64,000 bases of DNA from the NCBI RefSeq assembly GCF_045348435.1, contig NZ_CP157484.1:62001-126000 (forward strand), in the 5' to 3' direction. The notes beneath the pieces are model-generated. The model worked only from the letters and a program-made list of their open reading frames with translations, was not told the origin of the DNA and ran no database searches. Shown here one piece after another: positions 55,461-64,000 of this stretch. Position 1 is the stretch's first letter; every line of letters begins with the position of its first letter. A program made the position numbers and the translations under genes. The DNA is from Alsobacter sp045348435. Its GTDB lineage: Bacteria; Pseudomonadota; Alphaproteobacteria; Rhizobiales; Beijerinckiaceae.

Positions 55461-56243
55461 ATGCGCTCCCGGCCGACCACACGACCCCTCAACGTCCTCA
55501 TGGGTAAGCTCATCATGTCCAACACTGCAGCCCGGTCCCGTGCAGCGGCGCTCGGAGTGGTCCTGGCGGCCTCCGCGATGGCGGCCGGGTGCAGGGCCGA
55601 CGGCGAGGTCACCGCCTCCATCTTTCCGGCCGACTACCGGGTCCGTCACCCGATCGCGCTCACCTACGCGCCCAACACGCTGGACCTGTTCATCAGCCGG
55701 AACATGACCGGCCTCGACGCCCGCCAGGCGGAGGACCTGCGGGCCTTCGCGGCGGAGTATCGCCGGTCCGGCCGTGGGCCGATGACCGTCCTGGTCCCGG
55801 TCGAGCCGAACGCGCCGGCGGCGTCCCGCCGCGGAGCGGACGCGGTCCGGTCCGCCCTCGCGGCCGCGGGCGTCAGCCGCGCCTATCTGCAGGTGCAGAG
55901 CTACCCGGGACCCGGCAACTCCCTGGCCAGCCCGGTCCGGCTGGTGTTCAGCAAGCTGCAGGCGAAAGTCACCTCCGAGTGCGGCCAGTTCCGCACCGAC
56001 GTCGGCGGAACGGCGGGGACGATCGAGGGCTGGCAGAACCGGGATTACTACAATTTCGGCTGCGCCAGCCAGACCGCCCTGGCCAACCAGGTCGCCGATC
56101 CGCTCGACCTCCAGCGCGCGCGCGTCGAGGAGCGGTCCGACGTCGTCAAGCGCATGAAGGTGTTCGACGACGCCCGCAAGGGCTCCGACCCGAGCACCTC
56201 GTGGAAGACGGAAGCTGCGGCCGTGAACGGGGCAGGAAACTGA
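55461..56243 (+). CDS. cpaD: CpaD-family pilus assembly lipoprotein
   Basis: About 260 residues from ATG 55461, which has GGAGG five bases upstream; ATG 55449 overlaps the cpaC stop. The lipobox is ASAMAAGC (Cys about 44), so it is an outer-membrane lipoprotein. The body contains FPADYRVRHPIALTYAPNTL, the CpaD signature, and conserved cysteines (TSECGQF and NFGCAS). It helps place or stabilise the CpaC secretin. Confidence 0.92.
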   Translation: MRSRPTTRPLNVLMGKLIMSNTAARSRAAALGVVLAASAMAAGCRADGEVTASIFPADYRVRHPIALTYAPNTLDLFISRNMTGLDARQAEDLRAFAAEYRRSGRGPMTVLVPVEPNAPAASRRGADAVRSALAAAGVSRAYLQVQSYPGPGNSLASPVRLVFSKLQAKVTSECGQFRTDVGGTAGTIEGWQNRDYYNFGCASQTALANQVADPLDLQRARVEERSDVVKRMKVFDDARKGSDPSTSWKTEAAAVNGAGN

Positions 56244-57514
56244 TGGCCAGAGAGAGCATGTCGGCCGCGGCCCGGACGCACGACGCGTCTGATGCCGGGC
56301 ATATCGGACCCGTTCCGCGGATCGCGATTCAGGCCTTCTGCGAGACCTCGGCCGTCGCGAGGACCATCGAGGAAGCCAACGCCGACCGGCGGATGGACAA
56401 GGCGCATCTCAAGGTTCAGATGGGCGGCGCGCAGGCCGCCGTGGAGGTCTACAGGACCGCCGCGACCCCCAACCTGGTCATCCTCGAATACGCGCAAGGC
56501 GACGGCGCCAAGCTGCTGAGCTCCCTCGACGAGCTCGCCGAGAGCTGCGACGCCGGCACCAAGGTCGTGGTGATCGGCCATTTCAACGATGTCGTCCTGT
56601 ACCGCGAGCTGCTGCGCCGCGGCGTCAGCGACTACCTGATCGCCCCCATCACGACGCTGGGCTTCATCAGGTCGGTCTCGGAGCTCTACCATGCTCCGGG
56701 AGCCGATCCTGTCGGGCGGACGCTGGCGGTGATCGGCGCCAAGGGCGGCGTGGGCGCGTCCACGATCGCGCACAACCTCTCCTGGGCGATCTCGCGGGGC
56801 CTGTCCACCGCGACCGTGATCGCCGATCTCGATCTGCCCTTCGGCACCGCCGGCCTGAACTTCAACCAGGACCCGCCGCAGGGCATCGCAGAGGCCGTCT
56901 TCGCGCCGGAGCGGCTGGACGCGGCCTTCATGGATCGGCTGCTGTCCAAATGCTCCGAGCAGTTGCACCTGCTCGCCGCGCCCGCCACGCTGGACCGGCT
57001 CTACGACTTCCCGGAAACCAGCTTCGACGGGGCGATCGACATCCTGCGGGCGTCGACGCCCTGCGTCGTCCTCGACATCCCGCACCAGTGGACGGCCTGG
57101 GCCCGGCGGCAGCTGATCGGGGCGGACGACATCGCCATCGTGGCGGCGCCGGACCTCGCCAACCTGCGCAACGCCAAGATCCTGATGGATGTGCTGCGGC
57201 AGACCCGGACCAACGATCATCGGCCGAAGCTCGTCATCAACATGCTGGGGGTGCCGAAGCGGCCCGAGATCGGGGTGGGAGAGTTCGCCAAGGCGCTCGA
57301 TTGCGAGCCTTCGGCCGTGATCCCGTTCGACCCGCATCTGTTCGGGACGGCGGCCAACAACGGCCAGATGATCGCCGAGATCCAGGCCAATGGCCGGATC
57401 ACCGAATCGATCCTCGATCTCGCCAGGACCCTCATGGGCCGGTCGGAGGTCAAGAAGCCAAGTCGGTCTCGGCTGCCGCCCTTCCTCAGCCGGCTGGCGC
57501 GAGCCAAGGGTTGA
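56243..57514 (+). CDS. cpaE: Tad pilus assembly ATPase CpaE
   Basis: About 423 residues. An N-terminal receiver-like domain without the acceptor Asp (VVIGHFNDVVLYRELLRRGV) is followed by a ParA/MinD-type ATPase with the deviant Walker A GAKGGVGASTIAHN. It probably localises the pilus machine at the pole in Caulobacter-type systems. The ATG at 56243 overlaps the cpaD stop by one base. 74 bases separate it from cpaF. Confidence 0.93.
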   Translation: MARESMSAAARTHDASDAGHIGPVPRIAIQAFCETSAVARTIEEANADRRMDKAHLKVQMGGAQAAVEVYRTAATPNLVILEYAQGDGAKLLSSLDELAESCDAGTKVVVIGHFNDVVLYRELLRRGVSDYLIAPITTLGFIRSVSELYHAPGADPVGRTLAVIGAKGGVGASTIAHNLSWAISRGLSTATVIADLDLPFGTAGLNFNQDPPQGIAEAVFAPERLDAAFMDRLLSKCSEQLHLLAAPATLDRLYDFPETSFDGAIDILRASTPCVVLDIPHQWTAWARRQLIGADDIAIVAAPDLANLRNAKILMDVLRQTRTNDHRPKLVINMLGVPKRPEIGVGEFAKALDCEPSAVIPFDPHLFGTAANNGQMIAEIQANGRITESILDLARTLMGRSEVKKPSRSRLPPFLSRLARAKG

Positions 57515-57588
57515 TTCGAAAATTTGACGTTCACCAGAAGGACCGGCGTTCACCAGTCCGAAACGCCGGGTCGTCATAAGGAAACAGC

Positions 57589-59052
57589 ATGTTCGGCAAG
57601 CGCTCCAGTCCAGGAACGATGAAGCCCGGCGGCGGCCTTTCGCCTGCGCCCGCCGGGGTGCGCCTGAGCGAGCCGCCGCCCCTGACCGTGCCGCATCTCG
57701 ACGTCGCCGCGCCGTCGCCGCCCAAGTCCCATTCGGCCGCCCCCGACAGGACGAAGTCGGATGACTATTTCCAGACCAAGAGTACGATCTTCGGCGCCCT
57801 CATCGAGGCGATCGACCTGTCGCAGCTGAGCAAGCTGGAGAGCGACGCCGCGCGCGAAGAAATCCGCGACATCGTCAACGAGATCATCGCGCTCAAGAAC
57901 CTGGTGATGTCGATCGCCGAGCAGGAGGAGCTGCTCGACGACATCTGCAACGACGTGCTCGGCTACGGGCCGCTGGAGCCGCTCCTGTCGCGCGACGACA
58001 TCGCCGACATCATGGTGAATGGCCCGGATCGGACCTATATCGAAGTTTCCGGCAAGATCCAGCTCACCAACACGCGTTTCCGCGACGCGGCGCAGCTGAT
58101 GAACATCTGCCAGCGCATCGTCAGCCAGGTCGGACGACGCGTGGACGAATCCTCGCCGATCTGCGACGCGCGCCTGCCCGACGGGTCGCGCGTCAACGTG
58201 ATCGCCCCGCCGCTGGCCATCGACGGCGCCGCGCTCACGATTCGAAAGTTCAAGAAGGACAAGCTGACCCTCGACCAGCTGACCAAGTTCGGCTCGATCA
58301 GCCCGGAAGGCGCCCAGATCCTGCAGATCGCCGGCCGCGTGCGCTGCAACGTCGTCGTCTCGGGCGGCACCGGTTCGGGCAAGACCACGCTGCTGAACTG
58401 CCTGACCCGCTATATCGAGGACGACGAGCGCATCATCACCTGCGAGGACGCCGCGGAGCTGCAGCTCCAGCAGCCGCATGTGGTGCGCCTGGAGACGCGC
58501 CCGCCCAACCTGGAGGGGAGTGGCGCGGTCACCATGCGCGACCTCGTCAAGAACTGCCTGCGCATGCGTCCCGAGCGCATCATCGTCGGCGAAGTCCGCG
58601 GCCCGGAGGCGTTCGATCTGCTCCAGGCCATGAACACGGGCCATGACGGCTCGATGGGGACGCTGCACGCCAACTCGCCGCGCGAGGCGCTGTCGCGCAT
58701 TGAATCGATGATCACGATGGGCGGCTTCACGCTGCCGTCGCGCACCATCCGCGAGATGATCTGCTCGTCGGTGGACATCATCGTGCAGGCTGCTCGCCTT
58801 CGCGACGGCTCGCGCCGCATCACCCACATCACCGAGGTGATGGGGATGGAGGGCGACACCATCATCACCCAGGACATCATGGTCTATAAGATCCTGGGCG
58901 AGGATCCCTCCGGCCGCCTCATCGGCCGCCATCAGTCGACCGGCATCGGCCGCCCCCGCATGTGGGAGCGGGCGCGATACTACAACGAGGAGCACCGCCT
59001 CGCGGCGGCCCTCGACGGCATGGAAGAAGTCGACGATGCCAAGATCGCCTGA
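57589..59052 (+). CDS. cpaF: Tad secretion ATPase CpaF (TadA)
   Basis: About 487 residues. It is a type II/IV secretion ATPase: a long N-terminal domain (DIADIMVNGPDRTYIEVSGK), Walker A VSGGTGSGKTTLLNCL, the Asp box and His box (GHDGSMGTLHANSPREAL), and the Walker B region IIVGEVRGPE. It forms a hexamer at the inner membrane and powers both extension and retraction of Flp pili. The start is ATG 57589. Confidence 0.96.
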   Translation: MFGKRSSPGTMKPGGGLSPAPAGVRLSEPPPLTVPHLDVAAPSPPKSHSAAPDRTKSDDYFQTKSTIFGALIEAIDLSQLSKLESDAAREEIRDIVNEIIALKNLVMSIAEQEELLDDICNDVLGYGPLEPLLSRDDIADIMVNGPDRTYIEVSGKIQLTNTRFRDAAQLMNICQRIVSQVGRRVDESSPICDARLPDGSRVNVIAPPLAIDGAALTIRKFKKDKLTLDQLTKFGSISPEGAQILQIAGRVRCNVVVSGGTGSGKTTLLNCLTRYIEDDERIITCEDAAELQLQQPHVVRLETRPPNLEGSGAVTMRDLVKNCLRMRPERIIVGEVRGPEAFDLLQAMNTGHDGSMGTLHANSPREALSRIESMITMGGFTLPSRTIREMICSSVDIIVQAARLRDGSRRITHITEVMGMEGDTIITQDIMVYKILGEDPSGRLIGRHQSTGIGRPRMWERARYYNEEHRLAAALDGMEEVDDAKIA

Positions 59053-59073
59053 TCGGTCGCGGAGGACGCGGCG

Positions 59074-60057
59074 ATGAACATGACCCAACTGGCGATCGGA
59101 CTGCTCGCCGCGCTGGCGGTGGGCGGCGCCGCCTACGCGCTGATCTATCCCTACCTGTCCGGCGAGATCAGGGGCGAGAAGCGCCAGCGCGCGCTGGTCA
59201 CCTCGGACCGGCAGATGCTTGCTGGGCGCGACCCCGCCGCATCCGCTCTCGCCCGCCGCGAAAAGGTGACGAACAGCCTGAAGGAGATCGAGGCTCAGCA
59301 GAACAAGGCCTCGAAGATCTCCCTCGAACGGCGCATGCTCCAGGCCGGCCTGGACTGGGACAAAAAGAAGTTCACCATCTTCAGTCTCATACTGGCAGCC
59401 GTGCTGGGCGCGCTGCTCTATTTCGTCAGCGACAATCCCTTCGTCGGCGGCGCGGGAGCCTTCATCGGCGGCATGGGACTGCCCCGCTGGATCCTGAATT
59501 TCCTGCGCAAGCGGCGGATGGCCAAGTTCATCAACGAGCTGCCCAACGCCATGGACGTCATCGTGCGTGGCCTGCGCTCCGGTCTCCCGCTGGGCGATTG
59601 CATCCGCATGATCGCCTCCGAAGCGGCCGAGCCCGTCCGGAGCGAGTTCCGACAGATCGTCGAAACCCAAGCCATGGGCGTGTCCATCGGCGACGCCGTC
59701 GCCAAGCTCTATGAGCGGGTCCCCGTCCAGGAGGCGAACTTCTTCGGCATCGTCATCGCCGTGCAGCAGAAGTCGGGCGGCAACCTGTCGGAGGTTCTCG
59801 GCAACCTCTCGCGCGTGATCCGTGACCGCAAGAAGATGCGGGGCAAGGTCTCCGCCATGAGCATGGAGGCGAAAGTCTCGGGGCTTATCATCGGCTCGCT
59901 GCCCATCTTCGTCGGCTTTTCCGTGTACGCCACGACACCGGACTACATCTCTCTCCTATGGACGACGATTCACGGGCGCATCTTCTTGGCCATCGCGGCG
60001 GCGATGATGGCCACCGGAATATTCGTCATGAAGAAGATGATCAGCTTCGACATCTAG
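59074..60057 (+). CDS. tadB: Tad inner-membrane protein TadB
   Basis: About 327 residues. One N-terminal helix (GLLAALAVGGAAYALIYPYL), a second pair of helices after 100 residues, then the T2SSF domain (ELPNAMDVIVRGLRSGLPLG, AVQQKSGGNLSEVLGNLSRV) and two C-terminal helices. With TadC it forms the inner-membrane platform that the CpaF ATPase drives. It is 21 bases after cpaF. Confidence 0.94.
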   Translation: MNMTQLAIGLLAALAVGGAAYALIYPYLSGEIRGEKRQRALVTSDRQMLAGRDPAASALARREKVTNSLKEIEAQQNKASKISLERRMLQAGLDWDKKKFTIFSLILAAVLGALLYFVSDNPFVGGAGAFIGGMGLPRWILNFLRKRRMAKFINELPNAMDVIVRGLRSGLPLGDCIRMIASEAAEPVRSEFRQIVETQAMGVSIGDAVAKLYERVPVQEANFFGIVIAVQQKSGGNLSEVLGNLSRVIRDRKKMRGKVSAMSMEAKVSGLIIGSLPIFVGFSVYATTPDYISLLWTTIHGRIFLAIAAAMMATGIFVMKKMISFDI

Positions 60058-60069
60058 GGAGGGCCTGAC

Positions 60070-61056
60070 ATGATGACTGCGCTCGTCCTTAAGCTGAGCG
60101 ACCCGAAGTTCCTCGTCATGATCTTCGCCGCGATCGCGGCGGCCGCGGCGGTGCTGACTTTGGCCATGCCGTATCTCGAGACGGACCGCCTGCAGCGGCG
60201 CATGCGCGATGTGTCCGTGGAGCGCGACCAGATCCGCGCGCGCGAGCGCGAGCGTCTCGGACGCGGCGGCGGCTCGAACGAGAAGGTCTCGCTGCGCTAC
60301 GCCCCCAAGGCGCAGATGAAGCAGGTCGTCGACCAGTTCAACCTCGACAAGTGGCTGGGAACCGAGACGGCCAAGGTCCAGCTGAACCAGGCGGGGTATC
60401 GGGGACCTCAGGCGGAGGTCGCCTTCCTGTTCTTCCGTCTGGTCATGCCGATCATCTGCTTGATATCGGCGGCGTTCTACTCCTTCGTTCTGTGGGAGAC
60501 GGACCAGGGAGCGCTGATCAAGGGCGGCATCGTCATCGCGGGCGCCTATATCGGCATCAAAGCCCCAGAGATCTTCCTGAAGAACAAGATCACCAAGCGC
60601 CAGGCCAGCATGCGGATGGCCTTCCCCGACGCGCTCGACCTGCTCCTGATCTGCGTGGAAGCCGGCATGTCGCTGGAGCACGCCTTCCGCAAGGTGGCCC
60701 TGGAGATCGGCTCGCAGTCGGTCCCGCTGGCCGAAGAGCTGTCGCTGACTACGGCGGAGCTGTCCTACCTGCCGGACCGGCGCAAGGCTTTCGAGAATTT
60801 CGCGACCCGGACTGGCCTGGAAGTGGTCAAGAGCGTCTCGACGGCTCTCGTCCAGGCGGAGAAATACGGCACGCCGCTGGGCCAGGCCCTGCGGGTGCTC
60901 GCCCAGGAAGGCCGCGACGAGCGCATGAACGCGGCCGAGAAGAAGGCCGCCGCCCTGCCGCCGAAGCTGACCGTGCCGATGATCGCCTTCTTCCTTCCCG
61001 TGCTGATCATCGTGATTATCACGCCGGCGCTGATCCAGGTGTTCGAATGGAATTAG
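60070..61056 (+). CDS. tadC: Tad inner-membrane protein TadC
   Basis: About 328 residues. Similar layout to TadB: N-terminal helix, T2SSF domain (FPDALDLLLICVEAGMSLEH, ALVQAEKYGTPLGQALRVLA), C-terminal helix (FFLPVLIIVIITPALIQVF). It completes the platform with TadB, starting 12 bases after its stop. The transcript ends at the hairpin 50 bases downstream. Confidence 0.94.
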   Translation: MMTALVLKLSDPKFLVMIFAAIAAAAAVLTLAMPYLETDRLQRRMRDVSVERDQIRARERERLGRGGGSNEKVSLRYAPKAQMKQVVDQFNLDKWLGTETAKVQLNQAGYRGPQAEVAFLFFRLVMPIICLISAAFYSFVLWETDQGALIKGGIVIAGAYIGIKAPEIFLKNKITKRQASMRMAFPDALDLLLICVEAGMSLEHAFRKVALEIGSQSVPLAEELSLTTAELSYLPDRRKAFENFATRTGLEVVKSVSTALVQAEKYGTPLGQALRVLAQEGRDERMNAAEKKAAALPPKLTVPMIAFFLPVLIIVIITPALIQVFEWN

Positions 61057-61108
61057 CCTGAGGCGCATCGAAGGGGCTTCCTGATCCGGAGGCCGTTCCA
61101 GGACGACG

Positions 61109-61141
61109 AAAAGGCCGGCGCCCGCGAGGGCCCGGCCTTTC
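61109..61141. terminator. Intrinsic hairpin between tadC and tadD
   Basis: AAAAGGCCGG and CCGGCCTTTCT form a stem of at least nine pairs around a GC-rich loop. A run of A on one side and T on the other makes it suitable for both the plus-strand tadC transcript and the minus-strand tadD transcript. Confidence 0.75.
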
Positions 61142-61169
61142 TGGTGAGAAGCCTCGGTCTTGGGCGCCG

Positions 61170-62114
61170 TCAGTCGACGGCGGTCTGCGCGGTCAGGTCC
61201 AGCGCCGGGCCCGGCTTGGGGGCGCCCACCTTCCTGGCGGCCGTCGTGCCTCCGGCGGCGGACTTCGCCCCGGGGTCCGTGGACGCGGTCCTGGCGGCGG
61301 CCGGGGCGCCCGCTTGGCCGGCCTTGCCGTCCAGCTTGCGGATCTGGGCCCAGCTGTTCGGCTGCGCCACCATCTGCTTCATGGCGGACACGCTCTGGGC
61401 CGCCTCGACCGGCGCGAGGTCGCGCCGCGCGATCGCTTCCGCCTCGGCGAACTTGCCCTGCAGGCCGAGGACGAGCGCGAAGTTCTGCCGGACGCGCGTG
61501 TCGGCCGCCGGCGACGCCGCCGCGCGGCGCAGCACCGCCTCGGCTTCGGGCAGCCGCTTGGACAGCGCATAGGAGAGCCCGAGATTGGAGAGCACGCCCG
61601 GATCCTCCGGGCGCAGGCGAAGCGCGCTCTCGTAGAGCGACTGGGCCTCGCCGTGGTCGCCCAGCTGGTCGGCGACCGCGCCCTGCGCGGAGAGCACCCG
61701 CCAGTCGGGGCGTTCGGGGGTGTGCGCCTTGGCGAGCACGTCGCGGGCCTGCTGCAGCTGGCCGACTTCGATCAGCGCCTTGCCATACGCGGACAGGATC
61801 TCAGAGTCGCGCGGGGCCTTCAGCGCGGCGGCCTGCAGGACGGCGACGGCCTGCTGGCGCTGGTCGATCATGCGGAGCGCGTGCGCGTAGCTGAGCGAGA
61901 CGGTCTTGTCGCCCGGCTTGGCGTCGTACCTCTTGCCGAGGTCGTCGGCCGCGACGCGCCAGGCGTCCTGGCTGCGCGGCGCCGAGGCGGCCAGCGACCC
62001 GGTCGAATCGGGTCCGTCTTTCTTGCAACCTGTGACGGCGAGAGCGGCGAGGCCGACGCAGGCCAGGAGGAGGGGCCGAAGCCGGCGCGAAACAGGGAGG
62101 GGGGCGGCGGGCAT
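61170..62114 (-). CDS. tadD: TadD-like TPR lipoprotein of the Tad pilus
   Basis: About 314 residues from ATG 62114 (another ATG at 62159 would precede the signal). The lipobox is LAALAVTGC (Cys about 30). At least four TPR repeats follow (for example KTVSLSYAHALRMIDQRQQA, AILSAYGKALIEVGQ-like, SLYESALRLRPEDPGVLSNL, FALVLGLQGKFAEAEAIARR). A Pro/Ala-rich C-terminus ends it. TadD is a periplasm-facing lipoprotein required with RcpA/CpaC in other Tad systems. It is on the opposite strand to tadC, sharing a terminator. Confidence 0.87.
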   Translation of the reverse strand: MPAAPLPVSRRLRPLLLACVGLAALAVTGCKKDGPDSTGSLAASAPRSQDAWRVAADDLGKRYDAKPGDKTVSLSYAHALRMIDQRQQAVAVLQAAALKAPRDSEILSAYGKALIEVGQLQQARDVLAKAHTPERPDWRVLSAQGAVADQLGDHGEAQSLYESALRLRPEDPGVLSNLGLSYALSKRLPEAEAVLRRAAASPAADTRVRQNFALVLGLQGKFAEAEAIARRDLAPVEAAQSVSAMKQMVAQPNSWAQIRKLDGKAGQAGAPAAARTASTDPGAKSAAGGTTAARKVGAPKPGPALDLTAQTAVD

Positions 62115-62296
62115 GGGATACTCCGAGGGCGAACGAGGCGCCCCGACCACGCTCATCAATGACTCGTTAAGCCTAATGTTGGGTTAAAACGGCCCGCGCA
62201 CACGCAGGACAGGTCGGCCAGCGCCCGCCCGCTCACGCTTGCCGGGTCCCGGCGGCGTGCTAAGAGCTGGGGGCCGTTCACCCGCACGAGGCCCCG

Positions 62297-63679
<1,383 letters not shown>

Positions 63680-63755
63680 CCCTGACGTGCGGGGAGGCTT
63701 GCATGGGCGGCGGGTTGAGTGAGACGTTTGGGAGCCGAAACGATCGGGTTCCACC

Positions 63756-64000
63756 ATGTCTGCGTTGCTCAGACCACTTCAGGCGTTGAATCTCTGGCGC
63801 GACGTCACCCTCGACCAGGTTCGCGACGGCGAGCAGGACCTGTCCGCCCGCCAGACCGCCATCCTGCTGTCCATCTATCTCGACGCCCCGCCGCACACCG
63901 TGCGGGGTCTGGCCAAGAAGCTCGGCGTGACCAAGCCCGCCATCACGCGCGCCCTGGACACCATGGGCAAGATGGAGATCGTGTCGCGCAAGCGCGACGA
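63756..64000 (+). CDS. Winged-helix transcriptional regulator (MarR-like), N-terminal part
   Basis: The first 81 residues are present and the gene runs off the right edge. After LQALNLWRDVTLDQVRDGEQ, the helix-turn-helix SARQTAILLSIYLDAPPHTV and GLAKKLGVTKPAITRALDTM is typical of MarR-type DNA-binding domains. It follows the aminopeptidase by 76 bases on the same strand. The regulated genes are not visible. Confidence 0.75.
   Translation, partial: MSALLRPLQALNLWRDVTLDQVRDGEQDLSARQTAILLSIYLDAPPHTVRGLAKKLGVTKPAITRALDTMGKMEIVSRKRD

Overview
The window is high-GC DNA from an alphaproteobacterium, most likely of the Hyphomicrobiales. The evidence is gene content (Caulobacter-type Tad/Cpa pilus locus, NADP malic enzyme fused to a phosphotransacetylase-like domain, OlsB-type acyltransferase, DUF1203, retropepsin-like protease, PAS-rich hybrid kinases). 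The genus cannot be named from the sequence alone.

The main architectural fact is that the comM (yifB, Mg-chelatase-like ATPase) gene is cut in two by about 31 kb of foreign DNA. Its 5' part lies at 34430-35072 and its 3' part at 2587-3477, both on the minus strand. Both junctions carry the hexamer TCAGCA (3478-3483 and 34430-34435). Removing 3484-34429 plus one hexamer rebuilds the comM reading frame across the join. A separate one-base insertion about 15 bases into the 3' part breaks the Walker A region.

Chromosomal backbone, left side: part of an OlsB-like acyltransferase, a hybrid histidine kinase, and the comM 3' end. The island (3484-34429) then carries: a Crp/Fnr-type regulator with a palindrome at its start; an AI-2E-type permease and a P-type cation ATPase; a minus-strand operon of VIT/CCC1-type transporter, cytochrome b561, universal stress protein and beta-CASP nuclease; a redox-looking module of three PepSY proteins, a two-component system and a cytochrome b; an AhpD-like protein and a formyltetrahydrofolate cyclo-ligase; a stretch of small unknown genes and broken genes (ECF sigma factor, aquaporin with an amber stop); a DUF3597 protein and MscL; two large convergent hybrid histidine kinases; and a zinc alcohol dehydrogenase. 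I see no integrase, transposase or conjugation gene. It looks like an immobilised stress-survival island with decaying parts.

Backbone, right side: mutS and a NYN-domain protein follow comM, then maeB, a DUF1203 protein and a periplasmic gamma-glutamyltransferase. Next is a sugar-oxidation operon (SDR dehydrogenase, 2-keto-3-deoxygalactonate kinase, its aldolase, PfkB kinase), a retropepsin-like protease and a phosphomanno/phosphoglucomutase. An almost complete tight-adherence pilus locus fills 50-62 kb: two TadE-like pseudopilins and a secretin-N-domain protein on the minus strand; flp pilin, cpaA, cpaB, cpaC, cpaD, cpaE, cpaF, tadB and tadC on the plus strand; tadD on the minus strand. The window ends with an M17 aminopeptidase and the start of a winged-helix protein.

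No rRNA, tRNA, CRISPR array or intact insertion sequence was recognised.
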